DNA from: Xanthobacteraceae bacterium
GTDB taxonomy: Bacteria; Pseudomonadota; Alphaproteobacteria; Rhizobiales; Xanthobacteraceae
DNA: 37,438 nt
Direction of reading: 5' to 3'
NCBI GenBank assembly: GCA_020441545.1
Contig: JAGRLZ010000025.1
Location: forward strand, 1 to 37,438
Of this stretch, positions 1 to 8,549 are shown one piece after another. Within the stretch, counting starts at the first letter, position 1. The number at the start of each line of letters is the position of its first letter. The notes under the pieces are model-generated. The model saw only the letters and a list, made by a program, of their open reading frames with translations. It did no database searches and was not told where the DNA came from. The position numbers were made by a program, and so were the translations under genes.

Positions 1-33
1 AAGCCTGAGGACGCAAGCCTGAGGACGCAAGCC
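1..33. repeat. 14-bp tandem repeat, two copies plus a partial
   Basis: AAGCCTGAGGACGC occurs twice in a row at 1-14 and 15-28 and is followed by AAGCC. The block is cut by the window edge, so more copies may lie upstream. Confidence 0.85.
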
Positions 34-66
34 GGTCACGCCATGCGGGCCTGCTTCGGTTCCCTT

Positions 67-108
67 CCGAAGACGGTCGCCCGAAGACGGTCGCCCGGAG
101 ACGGTCAC
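67..108. repeat. 14-bp tandem repeat, three copies
   Basis: CCGAAGACGGTCGC is repeated at 67-80 and 81-94, and a third copy with two changes lies at 95-108. The unit length matches the block at 1-33 but the sequence is different. Confidence 0.85.
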
Positions 109-424
109 CCCTGCATCGTCATCGCCCCGCATCGATGCCCGGTTCCGCCGCCCCTCATTCCGGCGAAACCTGCATGCGTCGTCGGATTCTTAACAGTCGG
201 AATCCGGGGCGGCAACCGCGCGGGCCCCGGGAGCGGGGAGGGGTTGTGGACGGCATTCCGGGACCGACCGGCTCGCCGGCGCGCGGTTGTCCACAGTTCC
301 CGCCCGAACGGCGGCCCCGTTAGGGTTAACAAATGGTTTACGTTGCCGGGCGGAGGGGGCCGGGCTTACCTCGCGGCAAGGTCCGCCTGAATCGGCGGGC
401 GCGACGTGAGCCGGGAGGCCCCTC

Positions 425-979
425 ATGCGATCCATCACAGCGAATCGGGCATCGAACTGGACATCGAACTGGCGGCTGAGCACCTTCAACGGCCTGCTGA
501 TCGCGCTGTATTTCATCCCGGCCTGGACCCTTGCGGCGCTGCACATCGTGGTGTCGCCGGTGCGCGGTGTGTTCGAGCGGCCCAATGTCGCGGTGGCGAT
601 GTTCATCAGCGACGTCCTGCATACCTCGCCGCTGGCGACGGTGCGGCTGGCCTGGCTGCTGGCGCTCGGCAAGCTGACGGTGGTGGCGTTCTTCATCGCC
701 TTCGCGGTGTTCGCGCTCCGCGCCGCGACCCGCAAGTCGGACAGTTGCGACGAGGCGCTGGCGATCGCGCTCGGCATGGCCAGCACCATCAGCTTCGGCA
801 GCATGGTGTTCGCCGCCCAGGTCGGCGAGCGCGCCGCCCTGCAGCTTCACGCCACCGAACTCCTGCTGCTGATCGGCACCGCCATCGTGATGCTGGTCCA
901 GGCGCCGCACGCGCCGGCGCGCGGCGACGATGCGGCACCCGCGCTATTCGAGCAGCCCCAGCTCCTGCACCACCGCTGA
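425..979 (+). CDS. Small four-helix membrane protein, unknown function
   Basis: The 184-residue product has four likely membrane segments, at about residues 18-43, 73-98, 111-131 and 142-160, and a short polar C-terminal tail. I recognise no catalytic motif and no named family. The ATG at 425 follows GGGAGG at a spacing of about 7 bases, which supports the start. The last 36 bases overlap the 3' end of pcaC, which runs the other way, so the two genes are convergent and their transcripts would be complementary there. Codon use is like that of neighbouring genes. It is probably a real inner-membrane protein; its role cannot be told from the sequence. Confidence 0.72.
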   Translation: MRSITANRASNWTSNWRLSTFNGLLIALYFIPAWTLAALHIVVSPVRGVFERPNVAVAMFISDVLHTSPLATVRLAWLLALGKLTVVAFFIAFAVFALRAATRKSDSCDEALAIALGMASTISFGSMVFAAQVGERAALQLHATELLLLIGTAIVMLVQAPHAPARGDDAAPALFEQPQLLHHR

Positions 980-1333
980 CGCTTCCTTCACCGCGTGGTT
1001 GGCGGCCGGCACGCCGCAATAGATCGCCTGCTGCAGCAGGATTTCCTTGATGTCGTCGGGCGTGAAGCCACCCTCGCTCAGCGCCGAGCGGACATGGAGA
1101 CGGAATTCGTCCCACTGGCCGAGCGCGACCATGGTGCCGATCACCAGCACGCGGCGCGTGCGCGCGTCGAAATGCGGCCGGGTCCAGATCTCGCCCCAGG
1201 CGTGGCGGGTGATGAGATCGATGAAATCGGCGTTGAAGGCGTTGCGGTTTTCGATCGACTTGTCGACCCAGGCATCGCCGAGCACCTTGCGGCGCATCGC
1301 CATGCCGTCGTCGCGGCGTTGCTGGTCGTCCAT
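944..1333 (-). CDS. pcaC: 4-carboxymuconolactone decarboxylase
   Basis: PcaC decarboxylates gamma-carboxymuconolactone to 3-oxoadipate enol-lactone in the protocatechuate branch of the beta-ketoadipate pathway, in the cytoplasm. The 129-residue product is the usual length for a stand-alone PcaC of the AhpD/CMD fold. It shows the family pattern: an N-terminal GD.WVD segment, a central RHAWGEIWTRP stretch, then an all-helical LVIGTMVALGQWDEFRLH region and a C-terminal HAVKEA segment. pcaD and pcaB lie upstream on the same strand, giving the order pcaB-pcaD-pcaC, but gaps of about 170-180 bases filled with repeats separate them. Its end overlaps a convergent membrane protein gene by 36 bases. 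Confidence 0.93.
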   Translation of the reverse strand: MDDQQRRDDGMAMRRKVLGDAWVDKSIENRNAFNADFIDLITRHAWGEIWTRPHFDARTRRVLVIGTMVALGQWDEFRLHVRSALSEGGFTPDDIKEILLQQAIYCGVPAANHAVKEASAVVQELGLLE

Positions 1334-1364
1334 GGTTGAATCTCACATCAAATGAGCGAAGGGC

Positions 1365-1498
1365 GTGCCCCGGATGCAGCGCAGCGCGCCGGTTTCGGCG
1401 CGGTGCGCTGCTGAGCCGGGGCCGTATCGAAGCAGGGCCTTTGTCGCGGTCCCGGTTCTGCGAGGCGGCGCAAGGGCGCCGCATCGCGCCCGGGACAT
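1365..1498 (+). repeat. Dispersed palindromic repeat, copy 1 (flanks pcaD)
   Basis: This stretch between pcaD and pcaC begins with GTGCCCCGGATGCAGCGC, contains GAGCCGGGGCCG and GGTCCCGGTTCTGCG, and ends with GCGCCCGGGACA. The same ordered blocks occur in reverse orientation at 2324-2452, so pcaD lies between inverted copies. It is rich in internal inverted repeats and carries no gene. Confidence 0.75.
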
Positions 1499-1501
1499 GG
1501 G

Positions 1502-2284
1502 TCATTGTTGCGTCAGGAAGCCGATCACCGCGTCGGTGAAGGCGTGCGGCTGCTCGACATTGGAGATGTGCGCGGCGTCGAGGATCGTCATGCTGGCGCC
1601 GGGGATGTGGCTGCGGATGTATTCGCCGGCCGCCACCGGCGTCGCCGGATCGTGCCGGCCCGCGATCACCAGCGTGGGGCGCGAAATCCTCGGCAGCAGG
1701 TCGCGCTGGTCCAGCGTGCGCAGCGCCTCGCAGCAGGCGAGGTAGCCTTCGACCGGCGAGGCCACCAGCATCGCCTTCATGCGCGCGGTGGCGTCCGGCT
1801 CGCGGGCGCGGAAATCCTCGGTCAGCCAGCCGGGCATGACGGCGTCGGCGACCGCCGCGATGCCGCCTTCCCTGACCGCCTTGATGCGGTTGTCCCAGTT
1901 GGTCGGGTCCGGATAGTGGCAACTGGTGTTGCACAGGATCAGCCTGTCGAAGCGGTCGGCGGCGTTGGCGCCGAGCCATTGCCCGACCATGCCGCCCATC
2001 GACAGGCCGCACCAGTGCGCCTTCTCGATGTTGAGGTCGTCGAGGATCGCCAGCACGTCGCGGCCGAACCGCTCCATCGTATACGGCCCCGGCGGCACGC
2101 CGGACTTGCCGTGGCCGCGGCGGTCGTAGCGGATGACGCGGAACAGCTTTGTCAGTTGCGGCATCTGCGGCTCCCACATCGCCATGGTGCAGCCGAGCGA
2201 ATTCGACAGCATCAAAGTGGGGCCGTTGTCGCGGCCTTCGATGGCCACGTTCAACAGGCAGCCGTCGGCATCGATCATGGGCAT
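1502..2284 (-). CDS. pcaD: 3-oxoadipate enol-lactonase
   Basis: PcaD hydrolyses 3-oxoadipate enol-lactone to 3-oxoadipate, the step after PcaC. The 260-residue protein has the alpha/beta hydrolase fold with the nucleophile elbow GLSMGG (Ser95), acid Asp212 in AGRHDPATP and His239 in DAAHISN. The N-terminal pattern LMLSNSLG and YDRRGHGKS is typical of PcaD and related enol-lactonases. I chose the ATG at 2284, preceded by GGGAGAA at 7 bases; an open frame continues to 2359 but runs into a dispersed repeat. The gene lies between pcaB and pcaC on the same strand and is flanked by inverted copies of one repeat. Some annotators might call it only an alpha/beta hydrolase, but the context makes PcaD by far the best fit. 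Confidence 0.93.
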   Translation of the reverse strand: MPMIDADGCLLNVAIEGRDNGPTLMLSNSLGCTMAMWEPQMPQLTKLFRVIRYDRRGHGKSGVPPGPYTMERFGRDVLAILDDLNIEKAHWCGLSMGGMVGQWLGANAADRFDRLILCNTSCHYPDPTNWDNRIKAVREGGIAAVADAVMPGWLTEDFRAREPDATARMKAMLVASPVEGYLACCEALRTLDQRDLLPRISRPTLVIAGRHDPATPVAAGEYIRSHIPGASMTILDAAHISNVEQPHAFTDAVIGFLTQQ

Positions 2285-2323
2285 TATGGTTTCTCCCAGT
2301 TCCTTGCAGTCATAACGTGTTGT

Positions 2324-2452
2324 CGTGTCCCGGGCGCGACGCAGCGTGCAACGCTGCATCGCAGAACCGGGACCGTCTCAAACACCGCGGTTGAAACGAC
2401 CCCGGCTCTGCGGAGCGGCATTTCATGCCGCACCGCGTTCGGGGCACAAAAT
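2324..2452 (-). repeat. Dispersed palindromic repeat, copy 2 (inverted to copy 1)
   Basis: Read on the minus strand, this contains GTGCCCCGAACGC, GAGCCGGGGTCG, GGTCCCGGTTCTGCGATGC and GCGCCCGGGACA in the same order as 1365-1498. It fills most of the 183-base gap between pcaB and pcaD. Confidence 0.75.
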
Positions 2453-2467
2453 GATTCTCGACGGTTG

Positions 2468-3826
2468 CTAACGACCGTCATCGATCGCCGCCAGCAGCCG
2501 GTCGATCAGCGCCTGCGCGACGCCCTGGTAGCCCGCGGGGTCGAACAGCGCCGCCAGCCGGTCGGTGTCGAGATGTCCGGTGACGCGCGGGTCCGCCGCC
2601 AGCACATCGCGCAAATGGCGGCCGTCCGCTACGGCGCGCCGCGCCGCGTCCTCGACCAGGCGATGCGCGTCGCTTTTGCCGATCCGGTCGGCCAGCGCCA
2701 TGGTCACGGCCTCGGCCATGACGAGGCCGCCGGTTGCGTCGAGATTCGTGCGCATCCGTGTCGCATCGACCTCGAGCCCCTCGGCGAGATCGGCGACGGC
2801 GGCGAGCGCGCCCGAGGCGACCAGCATCAGGGTCGGCAGCGTCGGCCATTCCGCGTGCCACGGCCCGGCGCTGCGCTCGTGCTCCTGCACCTGCGCGGCG
2901 AAGATCGTCGCGGCCAGGTTCGGCGCCATGGTCGCGGCCGCGAGCGCGGCGGCCGAGGCCACCGGGTTGCGCTTGTGCGGCATGGTGGAGGAGCCGCCGC
3001 GTCCCGGGCCCGCCGGCTCGAAGGCTTCGCCGACATCGGTCTGCATCAGCAGCGACACGTCGCGCGCGATCTTGCCGCAGGTGCCGGTCAGGATCGCCAG
3101 CACCGCCGCAACGTCCGCGATGCGGTCGCGATGGCTGTGCCACGGCGCGTCCGGCAGCGGCAGGTCGAGTTCGCGCGCCAGCCCTTCGGCGACTTTGAGG
3201 CCGTCGCCGCCGAGCGCGGCGAGGGTGCCGGCGGCGCCGCCGAATTGCAGCGCCAGCGCGCTTGTGCGCGCGGCCTTCAGGCGGTTGCGCGCGCGGTGCA
3301 GGGCGGCGGCGTATTCGGCCAGCTTGAGGCCGAACGGCATCGGCAGCGCGTGCTGGAGCCAGGTGCGCGCCACCGTGAGCGTGGCGCGATGGCGGTCCGC
3401 CTGCGCGGCGAAGCCGGCGATCGCGCGGTCCAGCGCCGGCAGCAGCGCGTCGATCCCCGCGCGCAGGGTCAGCATGGTGGCGGTGTCGATGATGTCCTGG
3501 CTGGTCGCGCCCCAATGGACATAGCGCGCCGCCTCCGCGTCGGCCTTGGCGACCTCCGCGGTCAGCGCCTTCACCAGCGGGATCGCCAGGTTGCCGGCGC
3601 GGGTCGCGGCCTGCGCCAGCGCCGCGATGTCGTAGCGCCCGGCGCGGCAGGCGTCCCGGATCGGCCCCGTGGCGGCGTTCGGGATCACGCCGGCGGCAGC
3701 CTCCGCGCGCGCCAGCGCCGCCTCGACATCCAGCATGTGCTGGAGGAAGGCCGCGTCGTCGCACACCGCGCGCATGGCGGCGCTCGACAGCATCGGGGCA
3801 AGCAGGGGGGAAAGCGACGTGGTCAT
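2468..3826 (-). CDS. pcaB: 3-carboxy-cis,cis-muconate cycloisomerase
   Basis: PcaB closes 3-carboxy-cis,cis-muconate, the ring-cleavage product of protocatechuate, to 4-carboxymuconolactone. The 452-residue protein belongs to the fumarase/aspartase superfamily: it has the signature GSSTMPHKRNP at residues 278-288, the RYVHWGATSQDIIDT segment near 101-115 and a helical core. Its length is right for PcaB. It is the first gene of pcaB-pcaD-pcaC and is divergent from coxG, with about 157 bases between their starts. The protocatechuate dioxygenase genes pcaHG, often beside pcaB in rhizobia, are not in this window. Confidence 0.93.
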   Translation of the reverse strand: MTTSLSPLLAPMLSSAAMRAVCDDAAFLQHMLDVEAALARAEAAAGVIPNAATGPIRDACRAGRYDIAALAQAATRAGNLAIPLVKALTAEVAKADAEAARYVHWGATSQDIIDTATMLTLRAGIDALLPALDRAIAGFAAQADRHRATLTVARTWLQHALPMPFGLKLAEYAAALHRARNRLKAARTSALALQFGGAAGTLAALGGDGLKVAEGLARELDLPLPDAPWHSHRDRIADVAAVLAILTGTCGKIARDVSLLMQTDVGEAFEPAGPGRGGSSTMPHKRNPVASAAALAAATMAPNLAATIFAAQVQEHERSAGPWHAEWPTLPTLMLVASGALAAVADLAEGLEVDATRMRTNLDATGGLVMAEAVTMALADRIGKSDAHRLVEDAARRAVADGRHLRDVLAADPRVTGHLDTDRLAALFDPAGYQGVAQALIDRLLAAIDDGR

Positions 3827-3885
3827 GCGGTTGCGACCCTAATCCGCCAGGGGCGGCGATGCCAATCCCCGCCGCGCGTCGGGGT

Positions 3886-3914
3886 TTGTCTATCCGCCGA
3901 TGGTCCTCTTTTAT
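3886..3914 (+). promoter_or_regulatory. Possible sigma70-type promoter for coxG
   Basis: TTGTCT at 3886-3891 and TTTTAT at 3909-3914 are separated by 17 bases in the short divergent region between pcaB and coxG. The match to consensus is moderate, and this is a prediction only. Confidence 0.3.
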
Positions 3915-3983
3915 TTGCGGCCGGGCGGCGCTACTTGAAAGCGCAGCGAATTGGCGAATGCAGACCGGCGGGAGGCAGAATTC

Positions 3984-4430
3984 ATGGCCATGACGATGAA
4001 CGGTGAAGTCCAGCTTGCTGCTCCGCGCGAGGTGGTCTGGGATAAGCTCAACGATCCGGAGGTGTTGAAAGCCTGCATTCCCGGCTGCGAGGAGCTGGAG
4101 AAGACCGAGGACGAAGGCTTCCGCGCCGTCGCCAAGATCAAGATCGGCCCGGTTTCGGCCCGCTTCAAGGGACGGGTCACGCTCAGCGACCTCGATCCGC
4201 CGAACGGCTACCGGATCAGCGGCGAGGGCGAGGGTGGCGTCGCCGGCTTCGCCAAGGGCAGTGCCGCCGTCGGCCTCGCCGACAAGGATGGCGGCACGCT
4301 GCTCAGCTACAACGTCGAGGCGCAGATCGGCGGCAAGCTGGCGCAGCTCGGCCAGCGCCTCATCAACGGCTCGGCCAAGAAACTCGCCGACGAGTTTTTC
4401 TCCAAGTTTACCGGCGTCGTGCAGGGCTGA
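3984..4430 (+). CDS. coxG: CoxG/SRPBCC-family carbon monoxide dehydrogenase accessory protein
   Basis: CoxG-family proteins have an SRPBCC (START-like) fold and accompany CO dehydrogenase-type molybdenum hydroxylases; in Oligotropha CoxG is linked to membrane attachment of the enzyme. The 148-residue product begins MNGEVQLAAPREVVWDKLND and continues with the family pattern CIPGCEELE and VGPVSARFKG-like residues (here IGPVSARFKG), ending with the NGSAKKLADEFF helix. The ATG at 3984 follows GGGAGG at 8 bases, so I prefer it to the upstream frame start at 3951. It is separated from coxS by about 380 bases containing a dispersed repeat, so it may be transcribed apart. It lacks the longer C-terminal part seen in some CoxG proteins. 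Confidence 0.85.
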   Translation: MAMTMNGEVQLAAPREVVWDKLNDPEVLKACIPGCEELEKTEDEGFRAVAKIKIGPVSARFKGRVTLSDLDPPNGYRISGEGEGGVAGFAKGSAAVGLADKDGGTLLSYNVEAQIGGKLAQLGQRLINGSAKKLADEFFSKFTGVVQG

Positions 4431-4814
4431 GCCGGGCGCGGACTGCTGAAAATGTCTCCGGCCGTCATTCCGGGGCGCACCGGCGGTGCGAACCCGGAAT
4501 CTCGCAACACGGATTTTCGTCGCGTTTTTTCGGATTCCGGATCGCCGCGTAAGCGGCGTCCGGAATGACGACGGAGCATTTTTCGGCAGCCTGTTAGCGC
4601 GGGCGCATTCCGCCGCGGTCCCGCGCGAATCAACTTGCCGTGTCCGGCGCGGCGGCGACGGCGATGCGATCGACCCTTGCGCGGCGCGGGCTTTGTTGCG
4701 GTTGCGAACGCCGCCGGTTGCCCAATCCCCGTGCGTCATCATATGATGCCGGCGCAAATCGATAATAAGAAACCCGCGCGGCGCGTCATGCGGCGCGGAT
4801 GGCAGAGAGGGCTT
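4431..4814. other. Intergenic region between coxG and coxS
   Basis: No gene is supported. The first part holds a dispersed palindromic repeat (4462-4571). A 12-bp perfect palindrome, CATCATATGATG, lies at 4737-4748, about 70 bases before coxS, and could be an operator. The coxS frame is open back to 4635, but the good ribosome site and the family start are at 4815. Confidence 0.5.
4462..4571. repeat. Dispersed inverted repeat (CGTCATTCCGG type)
   Basis: The left arm begins CGTCATTCCGGGGCGC and includes GAACCCGGAATC; the right arm contains GGATTCCGGATCGC and ends GTCCGGAATGACG. The ends are inverted copies of each other, so the whole can form a long imperfect hairpin. It lies just downstream of coxG and could end or protect its transcript. 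Confidence 0.75.
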
Positions 4815-5300
4815 ATGGCCAGGATTTCTCTCATCGTGAACGGCGATCCGGTGACCGCCAACGTCGATCCGCGCACGCTGCTGGTGCAGTTTTTGCGCGA
4901 GAACCTGCATCTCACCGGCACTCATGTCGGCTGCGATACCTCGCAATGCGGCGCCTGCGTCGTGCATCTCGACGGCAAGGCGGTGAAGTCCTGCACCACG
5001 CTGGCGGTGATGGCGGACGGCGCCGAGGTCACCACCATCGAAGGGCTGGCGGCGGACGGTGCGCCGCTGCATCCGATGCAGGAGGCGTTCCGCGAACATC
5101 ACGGCCTGCAATGCGGTTTCTGCACCCCCGGCATGATTATGACGGCGGTCGATATGGTGCGCCGCAAGGGCCACGATCTCGACGACCACACCATCCGGGA
5201 GGAGCTGGAAGGCAACCTGTGCCGCTGCACCGGCTATCAGAACATCGTGGCCTCGATCGCCGCCGGCGCCCGGGCGATGGCCCAGTCCGACCCCGCCTGA
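4815..5300 (+). CDS. coxS: CO dehydrogenase/xanthine dehydrogenase-type small [2Fe-2S] subunit
   Basis: This is the iron-sulfur subunit of a molybdenum hydroxylase, which passes electrons from the molybdenum site to the FAD subunit. The 161-residue protein has a plant-type [2Fe-2S] domain with Cys40, Cys45, Cys48 and Cys60 ([10 protein letters not shown]), then an all-helical domain with Cys100 and Cys103 (QCGFCTPG) and Cys136 and Cys138 (GNLCRCTGY). All eight ligands are present and the length is normal. The ATG at 4815 follows GAGAGG. In form II clusters coxL normally follows coxS; here coxM starts 28 bases after the stop. The substrate cannot be told from this subunit. Confidence 0.93.
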   Translation: MARISLIVNGDPVTANVDPRTLLVQFLRENLHLTGTHVGCDTSQCGACVVHLDGKAVKSCTTLAVMADGAEVTTIEGLAADGAPLHPMQEAFREHHGLQCGFCTPGMIMTAVDMVRRKGHDLDDHTIREELEGNLCRCTGYQNIVASIAAGARAMAQSDPA

Positions 5301-5328
5301 TTCCTGACTTCCTTCCGAAGGACGGCCC

Positions 5329-6135
5329 ATGTACGAATTCAAGTATCATCGCCCGGCGACCGTGCGGCAGGCCGCGAACCTCCTCGCCAAAAACGAGGAT
5401 GCCAAGCTGATCGCGGGGGGCCATACGCTGGTGCCGGTGATGAAGCAGCGGCTCGCGGCGCCGCCGCATATCGTCGACCTGTCGCGCATCGACGGGCTCA
5501 ATGGCATCGAACTGAAAGGCCGCGCGCTGGTGATCGGCGCCACCGCGAAACATGCCGAGGTCGCGGAGTCGGCGACCGTGGGCGAGGCGATTCCGGCGCT
5601 GGCCGAACTGGCCGCGATGATCGGCGACCCGGCGGTGCGCCATCGCGGCACCATCGGCGGTTCGATCGCCAACAACGATCCGACCGCGGATTATCCCGCG
5701 GCGTGCCTGGCGCTGGATGCCACCATCGTCACCAACAAGCGGCGCATCAAGGCCGACGATTTCTTCCAGGGCCTGTTCACAACCGTGCTGGAGCCGGACG
5801 AGATCGTCACCCGTGTGATGTTTCCGCTGCCGAAGAAGGCGGCCTACCAGAAATTCCGCAACCAGGCGTCGCGCTATGCGCTGGTCGGCGTGTTCGTGGC
5901 GCGGCGGCCGTCCGAGGTCCGTGTCGCCGTCACCGGCGCCGGCTCCGACGGCGTTTTCCGGGTGCCGTCGTTCGAGGAGGCGCTGAAGAAGCGGTTCTCG
6001 CCCAAGGCGCTCGATGGCCTGATCGTTTCGCCTGACGACCTCAACAGCGACCTGCACGGCAGCGCCGAGTATCGCGCGCACCTGGTCGGCGTGCTGGCGC
6101 GCCGCGCGGTCGACGCCGCCAACAACCGGGCGTAG
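5329..6135 (+). CDS. coxM: CO dehydrogenase/xanthine dehydrogenase-type FAD-binding medium subunit
   Basis: The medium subunit binds FAD and hands electrons to the external acceptor. The 268-residue protein has the two FAD pyrophosphate motifs of the family, AGGHTLVPVMK at residues 29-39 and TIGGSIANNDPTADYP at 108-123, and a C-terminal CO dehydrogenase flavoprotein domain with the SRYALVGVFVA segment. Length is normal. It starts 28 bases after coxS and ends about 108 bases before coxD. No large molybdopterin subunit lies on either side, although both small subunits are intact. Confidence 0.93.
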   Translation: MYEFKYHRPATVRQAANLLAKNEDAKLIAGGHTLVPVMKQRLAAPPHIVDLSRIDGLNGIELKGRALVIGATAKHAEVAESATVGEAIPALAELAAMIGDPAVRHRGTIGGSIANNDPTADYPAACLALDATIVTNKRRIKADDFFQGLFTTVLEPDEIVTRVMFPLPKKAAYQKFRNQASRYALVGVFVARRPSEVRVAVTGAGSDGVFRVPSFEEALKKRFSPKALDGLIVSPDDLNSDLHGSAEYRAHLVGVLARRAVDAANNRA

Positions 6136-6167
6136 TTTTTTATTCGCGATGGAGACGCCGTTCATCG

Positions 6168-6188
6168 TGCCCGGACGTGATCCGGGCA
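6168..6188. repeat. Short inverted repeat between coxM and coxD
   Basis: TGCCCGGA and TCCGGGCA form an 8-bp stem around the loop CGTGA. The wider sequence is of the GTGCCCGGACGTGATCCGGG type that I recall as a common intergenic repeat in Bradyrhizobiaceae. No T-run follows. Confidence 0.6.
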
Positions 6189-6243
6189 TCCGGTCCGGCG
6201 TCCACACAACTTGTTCCGCGTGCGTGCAGACGGGCATCATTCG

Positions 6244-7155
<912 letters not shown>

Positions 7156-7210
7156 CGCTGGAACAACGCTTGGCCGACGTCTCCGGAACGCGGATCGGGA
7201 TCGATAATTG

Positions 7211-7299
7211 GCCGCGGTTGTCCTAGCGCCGTCATCGCCGGGACAGAGGCGGAGCAAAGCGGTGCCGTTCTTCGAACGGCTATGCCCGGCCATGACGAA
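7211..7299. repeat. Dispersed inverted repeat between coxD and coxE
   Basis: The left arm CGTCATCGCCGGGAC and right arm ATGCCCGGCCATGACG are imperfect inverses, with an inner hairpin GTGCCGTTC / GAACGGCTA. It resembles the other CGTCAT-ended repeats in this window. Confidence 0.6.
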
Positions 7300-7338
7300 A
7301 AGAAGCAATGCTGGAATGCTCGCGGAACAAGGCCCCTC

Positions 7339-8532
7339 ATGCCCACGCCTGAGCCCGTCACCGGATTGATCGCCGACAACGTGGTCGGTTTTGCGCGCGC
7401 GTTGCGCGCGGCGGGCGTTCCGGTCGGGCCGGGGGCGGTGATCGACGCGCTGAAGGCGCTGCGGCTGGTCGACATCGGCAACCGCGCCGACGTGTTCGCG
7501 ACGCTGGAGGCGATTTTCGTCACCCGCCGCGAGCACCGGCTGATCTTCGCGCAAGCCTTCGACCTGTTCTTCCGCCCCGCCGACGAGTGGAAGAACATGC
7601 TGGACTCGGTGCCGCTGCCGGATCACGCCAGGCCGACCCCGCCGCCGGCATCGCGCCGCGTGCAGGAGGCGCTGGCGCCGCAATCGCCCGGCGAAACCGT
7701 GCAGCAGCCCGAGGAGCAGGAGATCCGGTTGTCGGTCTCCGATCGCGAGATCCTGCAGAAGAAGGATTTCGCGCAGATGAGCGCGGCGGAGATCGCGCGG
7801 GCGACCCGCGCGATCGCCGACATGAAGCTGCCGCAGGCCGAAATGCGCACCCGCCGTTTCGCCCCCGATGCGCGCGGCCGCAAGCTCGACCTGCGCCGCA
7901 CCCTTCGCGCCAGCCTGCGTTCCGGCGGCGAGATCGTCGACCTGCGCCATCTGGGCCGCATCGACCGGCCGTCGCCGATCGTGGCGCTGCTCGATATCTC
8001 CGGCTCGATGAGCGAATACACCCGGCTGTTCCTGCATTTCCTCCATGCCGTCACCGATGCCCGCAAGCGGGTCTCGGTGTTCCTGTTCGGCACCCGGCTC
8101 ACCAACGTGACGCGCGCCTTGCGGATGCGCGATCCCGACGAGGCGCTGGCGAGCTGTTCGTCGACGGTGCAGGACTGGGCCGGCGGCACCCGGATCGCCA
8201 CCTCGCTGGAGACCTTCAACAAGCTGTGGGGCCGCCGCGTGCTCGGGCAGGGCGCCATCGTGCTTCTGATCTCCGACGGGCTCGAGCGCGAGGCGGATTC
8301 GCGGCTCGCCTTCGAGATGGACCGGCTGCATCGCTCCTGCCGCCGCCTGATCTGGCTCAACCCGCTGCTTCGCTACAGCGGGTTCGAAGCCAAGGCGCAG
8401 GGAATCCGAATGATGCTGCCCTATGTTGACGAATTCCGGCCGGTTCATAACCTGGACTCGATGGAAGATCTCATCGCCGCGCTGTCGGCGCCGCCATCGC
8501 CGCGGCGCGATGCCGTCCGCCCTGCGGCCTGA
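7339..8532 (+). CDS. coxE: VWA domain protein, CO dehydrogenase maturation factor
   Basis: CoxE-type proteins carry a von Willebrand factor A domain and work with the CoxD ATPase in maturing the molybdenum-copper site. The 397-residue protein has a helical N-terminal half, a Pro-rich stretch near residues 92-125 and a VWA domain from about 210, with a complete MIDAS motif DISGS (Asp219, Ser221, Ser223) and a later ISDGLERE segment. I chose the ATG at 7339, where family similarity begins; an in-frame ATG at 7282 would add residues derived from the repeat. The XdhC half gene begins 17 bases after the stop, so coxE and the next three genes form one close-set unit. Confidence 0.9.
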   Translation: MPTPEPVTGLIADNVVGFARALRAAGVPVGPGAVIDALKALRLVDIGNRADVFATLEAIFVTRREHRLIFAQAFDLFFRPADEWKNMLDSVPLPDHARPTPPPASRRVQEALAPQSPGETVQQPEEQEIRLSVSDREILQKKDFAQMSAAEIARATRAIADMKLPQAEMRTRRFAPDARGRKLDLRRTLRASLRSGGEIVDLRHLGRIDRPSPIVALLDISGSMSEYTRLFLHFLHAVTDARKRVSVFLFGTRLTNVTRALRMRDPDEALASCSSTVQDWAGGTRIATSLETFNKLWGRRVLGQGAIVLLISDGLEREADSRLAFEMDRLHRSCRRLIWLNPLLRYSGFEAKAQGIRMMLPYVDEFRPVHNLDSMEDLIAALSAPPSPRRDAVRPAA

Positions 8533-8549
8533 ACGAAAAGAGGTTCGCC

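Larger units (their letters stand above)
1..424. other. Non-coding region upstream of the first gene
   Basis: I see no convincing gene here. Short open frames cross it on both strands but none has a ribosome binding site or a recognisable product. It holds two tandem repeat blocks (listed separately). Near 284-292 there is TTGTCCACA, one mismatch from a DnaA box, and at 326-340 TTAA-N7-TTTA, close to the CtrA half-site pair TTAA-N7-TTAA. Both are too weak alone to call. The promoter of the membrane protein gene at 425 should lie in the last 150 bases. Confidence 0.5.

Noticed and set aside
67-108. CRISPR-like short repeats
   Set aside because: The copies are directly adjacent with no spacers, and no cas gene is in the window.
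240-345. Replication-origin-like signals (TTGTCCACA, TTAA-N7-TTTA)
   Set aside because: Only one near-match DnaA box and one weak CtrA-like site, with no AT-rich core and no dnaA, hemE or parAB gene nearby.
1365-2452. A composite transposon around pcaD
   Set aside because: The flanking inverted copies carry no transposase, and there are no clean terminal repeats or target duplications.
1505-4006. An 833-codon plus-strand open frame opposite pcaD and pcaB
   Set aside because: Shadow of two well-recognised genes on the other strand.
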